Shown here one piece after another: positions 29,392 through 37,140 of a stretch of DNA of 64,000 nucleotides. Made by a program: the position numbers and the translations under genes. Position 1 is the first letter of the stretch. Each line of letters starts with the position of its first letter. The DNA comes from Pseudoalteromonas luteoviolacea (GTDB taxonomy: Bacteria; Pseudomonadota; Gammaproteobacteria; Enterobacterales; Alteromonadaceae): assembly GCF_021654285.1 (NCBI RefSeq), contig NZ_JAKFZS010000001.1, positions 124,001 to 188,000 of the forward strand. Reading direction: 5' to 3'. Below the pieces are notes generated by a model. It was not told where the DNA came from, did not search any database, and was given only the letters and a program-made list of their open reading frames with translations.

Positions 29392-30327
29392 CTAACTATT
29401 GTAAAATGAGGACAGCAAGCAAGGTGTTTGTTCAAGAATTTTATCTTGAATCAACAAAGACAACTTGTATAACTCTTTACTGTCTTTTTTATTGTCTGCC
29501 ATTACGTTTTTAATTACTTTCTCCATGAAATAATGCATAGAAGGCTGAGATAGTAAAACTCTTTCTGGTTCAAACCACCAGTTCAAGGACAAGTTAAAAT
29601 CTCCCAAGCTTTCAACGGCATGAAACCAAAATACAGGAATAAATAACATATCTCCTGGATTAAGCACTATCTCATAAAGCTTCGCATTCTTTAATAGAGG
29701 AAAACGAGCATAGTCAATATCAAATATGTCTACCTCGCAGTAATATGGGTGATGCATATTGTAATAAACATTAGATGCGTCTTCAGGTGCAGCCATAATG
29801 ATTCTTTTTTGACCTTGTACCTGCACATACAGATTTTCAAATTGATCTTGATGCATCCACGACTGAGTTCCTTTGGCTTGCATCCACATTAAACCAAGCT
29901 CTAATCTTGCTTTATCAATCAAATCTGGGGTCTCGAAATCGTTCTGATATTGTGCCAAATCAATGTGCTTGTTATATGGCCTGCGCGGCCCATGAGAAAA
30001 TATAATTCGATTAAGTGACAAAAAAGAAGGTTCGTCCTGAGATAGGGTCGTTACTCTGTCGATGTAAGATTTAAAACTTGTCGGTTCAGGGATTGGTATT
30101 TCTCCCATACTTAGTTCACTAAAATCCGGATATTGATGAGATTTTGAAGCGAGACACAGCATTTCTTTGTCGCCGTAATTATCCGACCAAAATTGTGGCC
30201 CCCAGCTACTTACTGCTCGCCAAGAATCAGCAAAACCCTCTATAATAACAGGCTTATTTTGACTCAGGAAATCTCGTTGAAACACTTCTTTAGTGAGACT
30301 TTTCACTCTAGGTATATTTTCACTCAT
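29392..30327 (-). CDS. JmjC-like / cupin-8 Fe(II)/2-oxoglutarate oxygenase
   Basis: A 311-residue protein of the JmjC/cupin-8 group. The HxD pair is His159 and Asp161 in WMHQDQFEN. The second half of the barrel ends in NPGDMLFIPVFWFHAVES, giving His236 as the third iron ligand. FIP followed by WWH/WFH is a familiar signature of this group (for example FIH-like hydroxylases). The enzyme is probably an amino-acid or peptide hydroxylase that tailors a residue on the assembly line or the finished chain. It follows a terminator after the halogenase-like gene and precedes the TauD-type oxygenase by 17 bp. The substrate cannot be told from the sequence. Confidence 0.85.
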   Translation of the reverse strand: MSENIPRVKSLTKEVFQRDFLSQNKPVIIEGFADSWRAVSSWGPQFWSDNYGDKEMLCLASKSHQYPDFSELSMGEIPIPEPTSFKSYIDRVTTLSQDEPSFLSLNRIIFSHGPRRPYNKHIDLAQYQNDFETPDLIDKARLELGLMWMQAKGTQSWMHQDQFENLYVQVQGQKRIIMAAPEDASNVYYNMHHPYYCEVDIFDIDYARFPLLKNAKLYEIVLNPGDMLFIPVFWFHAVESLGDFNLSLNWWFEPERVLLSQPSMHYFMEKVIKNVMADNKKDSKELYKLSLLIQDKILEQTPCLLSSFYNS

Positions 30328-30403
30328 TCTACTCTACTCATTTAGGCTTGTGTTTTGCGCATATCCCTATGGCAAGTAAACATTATCACTCAATTCAAAA
30401 TTA

Positions 30404-30431
30404 AAAGGCTTCCCCGTAAGGTGAAGCCTTT
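30404..30431 (-). terminator. Rho-independent terminator after the halogenase-like gene
   Basis: Read on the minus strand, AAAGGCTTC and GAAGCCTTT form a 9-bp stem with a 10-base loop, followed by TTAATTTT. It lies 25 bp past the stop of the SyrB2-like gene and 77 bp before the JmjC-like gene. So the first gene is either a separate unit or is made in excess over the downstream genes by partial read-through. Confidence 0.8.
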
Positions 30432-30455
30432 ATTGAGTCTATAAATTACACGTAA

Positions 30456-31343
30456 TTATTTACCAAACACAGGGAAAGCCTTACCAAGATTATTGGTGTC
30501 TCTCAAGGTATTGTGTTTATAGCGATCTTCTCCCGATACAAGTACTGCACCATAGTTGTCCAGTTCCATATTTGCACCATGAGAAAAGAACGAACTTTGC
30601 CCAGGATAAACGCGCATAAACGTTGGCACATAACGAGAAGCAATTGCCATTCGAGTATTACGTTTCGTGATATTTGGATGAGAAGCATGGCAACACTTTG
30701 CAGTAAAAATAACACATTCACCCGGTTGCATAACCATGGAAACTGTTTTTTCTTTTTCTGGATCCCATCTTTCATCGACTCTGAAGTCCTGAAAGTTGTA
30801 ACCATAAAACTGTGTATCAGCTTCTACTGCAACATATTCTTCGTTTCTTCCAGACTGAGTTGTTTTTGATTCATCATACAGCTTCTTTTTATGTGAACCT
30901 GGCATGAATCTCAAACATCCATTTTCTACCGTTGCCTCTGTAAAGGTTGTCCACACTGTGATGTCCATTGGCAAATCTGGATGATTCTCAATTGGAGAGA
31001 TCTGAGGTGTACCTGATGCATAACTGTAATCCGCTACCTGATGCCACTCAGTCCCAGGCGTGCCAGGAAACTTAGGGAAAAACTCCGAACGCCAGCAAAG
31101 GATGTCATGTCCCATAATGGCTCTCAACTTCTCCACGATACGCGGGTGGCCGATGTGATTTGTTAACTCCGGTATATCATAATGTCTATCGTAATTGAGG
31201 TCATTATCAAAAAGTATGTTATCTCGGTTAAAGTTTTGCTTGCGTACGCTAGCAATCATTTGTTTGGCTTCTTCTGGTTCATATACTTTAAATGGACCAA
31301 TGAACCCATTGTCTTGGAATTCTTTTCTCCACTGACTTTCCAT
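30456..31343 (-). CDS. SyrB2-like non-heme Fe(II)/2-oxoglutarate halogenase homologue with an HXV site
   Basis: This 295-residue protein resembles the threonyl-PCP halogenase SyrB2 along its whole length: NGFIGPF at 12-18, CWRSEFFPKFPG at 83-94, WHQ at 100-102, a GYNFQDFRVDERW element, and ASRYVP at 235-240. His101 and His219 match the two iron-binding His of SyrB2, and Arg237 matches its 2-oxoglutarate-binding Arg254. At the third ligand position, where hydroxylases have Asp or Glu and known halogenases have Ala or Gly, this protein has Val103 (codon GTA). Lack of a carboxylate is the mark of halogenases, because chloride takes the free site. Val is bulkier than Ala, so a halogenase, another radical chemistry or a dead enzyme are all possible. 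The ATG at 31343 follows AAGGA. As in SyrB2, the substrate would be an amino acid on a carrier protein. Confidence 0.85.
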   Translation of the reverse strand: MESQWRKEFQDNGFIGPFKVYEPEEAKQMIASVRKQNFNRDNILFDNDLNYDRHYDIPELTNHIGHPRIVEKLRAIMGHDILCWRSEFFPKFPGTPGTEWHQVADYSYASGTPQISPIENHPDLPMDITVWTTFTEATVENGCLRFMPGSHKKKLYDESKTTQSGRNEEYVAVEADTQFYGYNFQDFRVDERWDPEKEKTVSMVMQPGECVIFTAKCCHASHPNITKRNTRMAIASRYVPTFMRVYPGQSSFFSHGANMELDNYGAVLVSGEDRYKHNTLRDTNNLGKAFPVFGK

Positions 31344-31450
31344 GGCAAATCCTTCACAACTTTGGTGATATTATTATTTTTATGCATGCCAGCATTCATG
31401 GTATTGGTTATGCCATACTACTGACATACGGTGATTTTTGAATCAAAGCA

Positions 31451-31479
31451 AAACTAACCCAATAAAGTTTTCATGTCAA
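31451..31479 (-). promoter_or_regulatory. Putative sigma-70 promoter of the halogenase-like gene
   Basis: On the minus strand TTGACA (31479-31474) is followed after 17 bases by TAGTTT (31456-31451), about 108 bases before the start codon. The -35 box is perfect and the -10 box is weak. The rest of the 31344-31735 gap shows no other gene. Confidence 0.35.
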
Positions 31480-31735
31480 GCGAACATCTCACTACTCTTG
31501 CTGCAAGAACCGACACTATTTACCCATCGGTATAAAAGCAACACAATGTATTAAAAAACAATAAGCCACTGTTTTATATGACATTTAAATTTCATATAAA
31601 ATAATTATAAGATAATATAAACCAATACCCAAATAGCCCCAGCTTTGATAATGCTGCTAATTTTTAAATACTGTACACGACAAAAAAGTACTCTGTAGTA
31701 ACGGTCACCTCAACTCACGCGTGAGACATCTAGAA

Positions 31736-32854
31736 TTAACCACCATTTTTTACCCTGTTTTCTAAAAAGTCCATAACAGATTTTGTGACCTCGTTGACTG
31801 CCACTGTATCACTCCAATCTAGTTTAGACCAATCAATCCCCGTATCTAAACTGAATACATTCTCGGAAAATAAAAATTTAACTACTTTAGCGGAAGTAAC
31901 CTGACCTATTTGGATTGATGACCCATTTGGAAAGTTATGACAAATATTATCCAATTTTTTCGCTATTAACTGTTCAACTTTTGACCTAAAACTAGAACTA
32001 CCGATCACAATATCAAAGTGAGCACTTACAAACATCTCGTAATCAACAATTATTGTGTATACAGACTCAAGAGGCTTTTTAAGCCCTGCTTGATATGCTT
32101 CAAATATACAGGGGTATTTAAATAGTTTTATATAAAAATCATATACTTGATTTGGTATAGCCATAACTTTTAGCATGGTTTGATAAGATAAAGAAGCTCG
32201 CCCTATCTGATGCAAAACTAAAGACACAGTATCGAGTTCATCTTTGGCTGATTTAAAAGCCAGTAATTTATCTAACGCTGAGATATCATCTCTGAAGATA
32301 TGATCAGATAGTTGCTTAGCATGATTTAATAATGGCTTATTCTGATATACTTTAAACTGACTTATACCTTCTAGGCCATGAACATAGACAGAAGCAAGAT
32401 ATCGATATTGCCCTGTAACTATTTGATACTTCCCGTCTTCTAACGGAAAAACAGAGGGTATTTGAGAAATTGCTACTAGCTTAATTTTATCTGACAGTGT
32501 AATGATTGATCTTACGCTTTGTAACGCACCTTGCCATTTTTTAGTACCATTTTGCATACAAATAATAATGCAATCTTTCCCCACTATCACTTTGTCATGT
32601 GCCGAGTATTTGGTAATCAATTGATTCTTTGAAATACGACGAGCGACAAACAAAGATGCATCTAAGTCACTAATTTTCACAACTGGAATATAATAAGGAC
32701 TGTTGAGATCTGGGCAAACCTCATTTAGAAGTAACGTTTTATATGTAAAAGGTTCATCATTTATAATGTCCTCATCTTGGTTATTGCTCAATAGAGCTAA
32801 CAAAGCTTGTTCGAGATTTAATTTAGACACGAGAATAGAAATAAAATAAAACAA
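31736..32854 (-). CDS. Solitary ParB/VirB-like DNA-binding protein
   Basis: A protein of up to 372 residues with the look of a divergent ParB. DGKYQIVTGQYRYLASVYVHG at 140-160 matches the ParB box that binds CTP (typically ..Y.IIaGeRRlrAa...G). It is followed by a stretch like the ParB helix region (RDDISALDKLLAF at 188-200) and a possible helix-turn-helix (VLHQIGRASLSYQTML at 213-228). The canonical GERR motif has become GQYR. No parA is beside it, and the gene is next to a biosynthetic cluster rather than an origin. Shigella VirB, a ParB relative that lifts silencing of virulence genes, is a precedent for such a gene acting as a regulator. The start is uncertain: TTG at 32854 or GTG at 32830; there is no ATG with a good ribosome binding site. 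Confidence 0.6.
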   Translation of the reverse strand: MFYFISILVSKLNLEQALLALLSNNQDEDIINDEPFTYKTLLLNEVCPDLNSPYYIPVVKISDLDASLFVARRISKNQLITKYSAHDKVIVGKDCIIICMQNGTKKWQGALQSVRSIITLSDKIKLVAISQIPSVFPLEDGKYQIVTGQYRYLASVYVHGLEGISQFKVYQNKPLLNHAKQLSDHIFRDDISALDKLLAFKSAKDELDTVSLVLHQIGRASLSYQTMLKVMAIPNQVYDFYIKLFKYPCIFEAYQAGLKKPLESVYTIIVDYEMFVSAHFDIVIGSSSFRSKVEQLIAKKLDNICHNFPNGSSIQIGQVTSAKVVKFLFSENVFSLDTGIDWSKLDWSDTVAVNEVTKSVMDFLENRVKNGG

Positions 32855-33888
32855 TCTATATACAATATCTCTTTATTAGAAACAAATCACCCTGTTAATT
32901 TAACATAAACAAAAAAGGTACATACTTCACAAAAAATAAACAGCCATATTTAATGAAAGCAAGCAAAATAGGCAATCATAGGAGTGATAAGTAAAACAAA
33001 TACGACCATATTATTCCTGGTATCGTTTATCAGCTATTCGGCTATTAAAATGAATAAAGCCAACATTTTTAGATCTTTATCAGTAAATGGTTTGGCACAT
33101 CTAATCTTGATGAATAGACTCCGCAGTTTCACCAACATCGTCAAGGTAACGAGTCTAGAGCAACGTCAACAAACGCTAAGTTCATTACTTAGTATACAAA
33201 AATAATTTTATAAGAATAAAGAGTTTCAGCTAGTATTGGATAAAGTATCAAACTCTGCCGAAATACCATATGGAAAATAATGAGGCATCATAACTTATCA
33301 ATTCATAAACTAGCATCTCACAAGCATGTACAGCTGAAAAGTGTCATTTAAGTATTCTAAATTTTCAGAAATAGACGCTTGATGCATCAGTGCCAAATAA
33401 AACTTAGTATGGCACAAGTTTATTTATATAGTTGCCTGGCCAACTCTTTATGTTCGCTGGAACATTTTCTCAGAAAAATAAAAACCAGTTGTGAACTGAA
33501 ATGAGTTTCAAGAGCGAAGCAATTATAATAGACACAACAATTAAGTAACTTAGGAGATGAAGGGCAACTTATCTTGCAGTGGCAAATGCGCCAAATTGGG
33601 TTTAATTGAGCTCTTTTTAAACAGGGAGATACTCACAGCCAATCGCAAAAAATAGTGCACTGCGATATAAGGAACACCAATATAACAGTTGGCCAAACGC
33701 CCTAGTGATCATAACAATAATAACGCATCTATCGAAAAAGCATCATGGGCAACAGAAACGTGGCAGGCAAAAGGGGCTGTACCAACTGCCATAAATTTTA
33801 TAAAGAGCCTATTTAACCAGTAGCGCTAAATTATGTATGCTCTGTATTAGAACATCGATTTCGTTTAGTAATAAATTATTACACAACT
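32855..33888. other. 1-kb gap without an intact gene
   Basis: This AT-rich stretch has no frame that I can defend. One minus-strand frame from ATG at about 33798 to TAA at about 33553 reads like protein over about 80 codons (CYIGVPYIAVHYFLRLAVS is the clearest part) but has TGA at 33709-33711. It may be the tail of a broken gene. No family was recognised. Confidence 0.4.
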
Positions 33889-34992
33889 TCAAAACTCAGT
33901 TTGCCTGATATGCCTCAATATAAGGTTATCAATTTCATTACTCACGCCGTTAATACTGCTGTTTGTCAAAATGACATATCCCAAGTTTTGTTCAGGGATC
34001 AGACGCATCAAAGATATCCATCCCCGATTAAATCCCGAAAAGCCTAAACTTTCATTCTCACTATCAATAATATAACTCATGCTCCAACGACCTTTTGTAT
34101 GAGGTACTGGCGTAATCATTTGCTCTATTAATTCACTCGAGAGTAAATGTGCACCATTATACTGGCCTTTTGAATCCTTCAGCGTTGCTAAACCAAAACG
34201 AGCCAAATCGAGTGCGGTTGTTTGCAAACCTGCTGCTGCTTGCTCTGCAAAGTAAAGCATGGAAGTTTGTTTTCCCGTTTCATCATATGGGATTGCTGAC
34301 TTCTTGATCACATTATTTGTAACGTCAAAAGTGGAGCTGATCATGCCAAGTGGTTTGAATACTTTTTTTTGCATATAATCTTCAAACCCCATCCCTGAAA
34401 CATCTTCTATCAACAATTGAACAATTGAATACCCCCCACCAGAGTACGAAAATCGAGAACCTGGTTTATATATTAGTTTAAGCGTTCCGGCACCATTATT
34501 ATGCCCTTTAAGTGATTCAACGATAGTGGGAACTTGTTTACTTGTATTCCAACCAACATACGGGCCCAATGATAAACCTGATGTGTGAGATAAAACATTT
34601 CTCAATGTCACCGCATTTGTATTGAAGTGAGATCTTGGGAGCTTCCAACGTTTGAGATATTGATTAATTGGTTTATCTAAATCCACTTGACCATTTTGAA
34701 CTAGCTGCATCACACCCCATGTAGTTACAACTTTTGAGATAGATCCCACATTGAACATGGTATCTTTGGTTATAACAGCGCTAGTTTTAATGTCCGCAGC
34801 ACCATACGACAAAAACCCTAGGATTTTATCGCCTTGGATAAACGCTATCGCCACTCCTGGAGCTCCATGAGCTTGCAAAACATAAGCAGCCTTTTTATCA
34901 AGCTCATGTTTTATCTTAGAAAACTGAAAACTTTCAGTCGCCTCAATCGGATTAAAATAAATAAAAATGGCAAAAAGCAAAAACCTATACAT
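33889..34992 (-). CDS. Exported serine hydrolase, beta-lactamase/S12 family
   Basis: A 367-residue hydrolase of the class C beta-lactamase/D-aminopeptidase family. A signal peptide (about 1-19, ending near IEATES) directs it to the periplasm. The catalytic SxxK is Ser84-Lys87 (GSISKV) and the YxG element is Tyr183 (YSGGG). The start ATG 34992 has AAGG 8-10 bases upstream; an upstream frame to 35058 adds 22 residues without a binding site. S12 enzymes near NRPS/PKS clusters include the prodrug peptidases ClbP and XcnG. Those carry three C-terminal membrane helices, which this protein lacks. A role in maturation or resistance is possible but unproven; a plain esterase or peptidase is as likely. 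Confidence 0.85.
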   Translation of the reverse strand: MYRFLLFAIFIYFNPIEATESFQFSKIKHELDKKAAYVLQAHGAPGVAIAFIQGDKILGFLSYGAADIKTSAVITKDTMFNVGSISKVVTTWGVMQLVQNGQVDLDKPINQYLKRWKLPRSHFNTNAVTLRNVLSHTSGLSLGPYVGWNTSKQVPTIVESLKGHNNGAGTLKLIYKPGSRFSYSGGGYSIVQLLIEDVSGMGFEDYMQKKVFKPLGMISSTFDVTNNVIKKSAIPYDETGKQTSMLYFAEQAAAGLQTTALDLARFGLATLKDSKGQYNGAHLLSSELIEQMITPVPHTKGRWSMSYIIDSENESLGFSGFNRGWISLMRLIPEQNLGYVILTNSSINGVSNEIDNLILRHIRQTEF

Positions 34993-35248
34993 ATTTTTCC
35001 TTAAAGTGCAAATTAAGCCCAATAACCAGCTGATATTATGGCGATGATAAAGCCACAATAATGTTGTAACATAGTGGTATAGTTATTACTAGACAATGGA
35101 CTTGAACAAGCTTCCCTGAAACTAGTAACGCTTTTGTAATGGCCCTAATTTCAGATGAGATTGCGGCATTCATAAAAAGGTATGAATGAGGAAGCCAACA
35201 CCCAAAGTTGAAACGCTTTTCCCCGCGAACGAAACAAGCAGCACTTCT

Positions 35249-36068
35249 ATGAGTTATCAGCAGTTGAGTGAAAGGAAAAGAGTAACTAATTTCGATCCTT
35301 TCGGAATTTCTTTAAAATTGCCAAAGAGTGAAGTCCCATAACGATATATCGAGAATTAAAAAGAAACCAAACGCACGGGCAGTAATGCTCCCAGAATTCT
35401 TTGCACAGATGTAAAGCACTAGAGATATCGAATGCCAGCTAAAGGAGCTAAGTTAGTGTACTAATTGCTCAGTATCGACTAGCGTCCTGGTCAAATACCC
35501 AATGTACTAACAAGCGTAGAAGTATGTATCAATCGAGTAGATTTATCGCTATGTTGTTCCGTTTAACTGCCAATGAGGTAAGCAGTTTTATAAATTCTGC
35601 ATGATAAATCACCAAAAATTAAAAAATGAAATCAACTGGTGAACGCCCAGCAATTTTGATAGTCGAGCACACTTTGAAGATTGGATAAATAGTCACTATA
35701 TTAGGCCTGCATAGTGCAAGCGCTATAGACATATTATATTGCGAAAACGTCCGTTTTATTCAGTTCAAAAATACCACTACAATCAGCAGATACAGTAACA
35801 AACGCGACAATGAAAATACTAATACCATTGAAAGGCTGCGCGTACACCATCACCGCAAGAAATTCGCAAAACACAAATAGATTAGCACTGCGCTGAATGC
35901 TGAAATGTATTTCTCCATCTATGTAATGATTGCAGCAAGGTATCAATGAAAACGCCGACGATCTGTAAAGGTTAGGTGTGCAGGAAGTTACGGACTAGAA
36001 ATGTAACAGACGAGGGGATTCAGTATGCAAAATGAAGGGGTCAAAACCGTCCTATAAAGTGTTTTGAG
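35249..36068 (+). pseudogene. Decayed IS30-family transposase
   Basis: No intact frame exists, but the IS30 transposase can be followed in order across shifting frames. The start is MSYQQLSERKRV (from ATG 35249), then YRELKRNQTHG of the N-terminal helix-turn-helix. D*RPGQIPNVLTS follows (DWSPEQIS in live copies), then NFDSRAHFEDW (the RFGDWEADT box with the first catalytic Asp). Next come LIPLKGCAYTITARNS (the VHTITADNG box, where the catalytic Asp has become Arg), LQQGINENADDL (WERGLNENTNGL) and GSKPSYKVF (GYKTPxEVF) near the end. Several stops and frameshifts interrupt it. The total length of about 820 bp is a little short for the family. It marks old mobile-element activity at the edge of the island. 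Confidence 0.8.
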
Positions 36069-36633
36069 TTCAAGTAACCTGTCGTCATTGGCAAAAGCTG
36101 CTTAATATTAGGGAGCCTCGCATTTCTATGATGAATATAGGGATAAGTCCATTTAATCAGTTGATAATCGGTAGTTTTGAGAGGAGCGTTCACAGTACTA
36201 CCTTAGTCGCTTTTATAGTTATTTAACCATCTGAGTCTGCGGCCCTCTACTTCCACACGTCAAAAAACAAAATTGCTTCAGCTTAGAGTGATACTCATTA
36301 CCTTCCAAAGTTGAAGAGTCAAAAAGACAGGCGGGAGGAAAATACATAACTATGAAATCAGTACTTAAGGCACTTAAAAGTAGATTAGAAGCTTTAACTG
36401 GCTAAACAACATAAAGATCTATATAAGAACATTGCAAATTTAACAGAGCTATCGAACCTGACAATTAACTAATATATTTACCTTTTGAGAAAATTGGCTA
36501 ACCACCTAATACTTTACATGGTTTTTAGCTCTGATACTAAGATATGGTTTTAAATGCTTTTATCATTACAATAGGTAGCTCAAATACAATATCAGAGTGA
36601 TGCTTAGAGTAACTATCGTTTAGTATTTCAAAA
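36069..36633. other. 565-bp gap between IS30 remnant and the tRNA-Leu terminator
   Basis: No gene of normal size is present. A 17-codon frame (36352-36405, plus strand) starts MKSVLKALKSRLEALTG, with GGGAGGA 13 bases before its ATG. The rest is AT-rich and shows no recognisable repeat or RNA. Confidence 0.4.
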
Positions 36634-36666
36634 CAAAAAAACCTGATGAATAATATTCATCAGGTT
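36634..36666 (-). terminator. Rho-independent terminator of tRNA-Leu
   Basis: On the minus strand AACCTGATGAAT and its complement form a long stem with a loop of about 3-5 bases, followed by seven T (36640-36634). It lies about 37 bases after the 3' end of tRNA-Leu and ends the secG-tRNA transcript. Confidence 0.85.
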
Positions 36667-36702
36667 TCTTGAAATAACTAAGCATAACCTAGTTATTTTA
36701 TT

Positions 36703-36788
36703 TGGTGCGAATGGGGGGACTTGAACCCCCACGAGCATAGCTCACCACCCCCTCAAGATGGCGTGTCTACCAATTCCACCACATTCGC
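36703..36788 (-). tRNA. leuU: tRNA-Leu (anticodon GAG)
   Basis: The minus-strand 86-mer begins GCGAATGTGGTGGAATTGG and ends GGTTCAAGTC...CATTCGCACCA. The ends pair as a 7-bp acceptor stem, CCA is encoded, a long variable arm is present, and the anticodon loop CTTGAGG gives GAG. In E. coli the same tRNA (leuU) also follows secG. Its 3' end is the border between core genes on the right and the accessory region on the left. Confidence 0.95.
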
Positions 36789-36797
36789 AAAACTTTT

Positions 36798-37136
36798 TTA
36801 GTTTGGTACGTCAGAGTCTTCGTTAGAAGCTGGTACGTCCGTTGCTGCTGGAGCAGTTACTGCCGCAGGAGCTTCTAGGTTTTCCCACTGATCAGTTTGC
36901 TTTATCTGACCTGCAGTAAGGTTACCTAGAGCAATACTTAACACGAAAAACACGGTTGCAAGTACTGTCGTTGTTTTTGTCATAAAGTTGCCTGCACCAG
37001 ACGAACCGAAAACGGTTGCTGAAGCACCTGCTCCAAAAGAAGAGCCCATGTCGGCACCTTTACCTTGTTGAATCAAGATCATTCCAACTAACGCTAAAGC
37101 AACGACTAAGTAGACAACCAAAAGAATTTCGTACAT
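36798..37136 (-). CDS. secG: Protein translocase subunit SecG
   Basis: A 112-residue membrane protein of the SecYEG channel. Two hydrophobic helices (about 3-22 and 53-73) enclose the typical loop QQGKGADMGSSFGAG and GSSGAGNF. The Pro/Ala-rich tail after residue 85 is variable in the family. It stops 9 bp before tRNA-Leu and follows tpiA by 4 bp, so all are probably transcribed together. Confidence 0.96.
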   Translation of the reverse strand: MYEILLVVYLVVALALVGMILIQQGKGADMGSSFGAGASATVFGSSGAGNFMTKTTTVLATVFFVLSIALGNLTAGQIKQTDQWENLEAPAAVTAPAATDVPASNEDSDVPN

Positions 37137-37140
37137 TTAC

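Noticed and set aside
1..31343. Assignment to the alterochromide or syringomycin family
   Set aside because: The mixed PKS content, module number and Gly-like starter do not fit either cluster; only single genes (SyrB2-, SyrP-, SyrD-like) are shared.
32984..33205. Plus-strand frame of 73 codons starting at GTG
   Set aside because: The start has no proper binding site, the composition is that of AT-rich non-coding DNA, and no motif is visible.
35734..35946. Minus-strand frame of 70 codons
   Set aside because: It is antisense to the decayed IS30 transposase, whose motifs explain the region better.
1..36702. Direct repeats of the tRNA-Leu 3' end as att sites
   Set aside because: I looked for copies of the acceptor-arm sequence in the accessory part by eye and found none, so no att site is listed.
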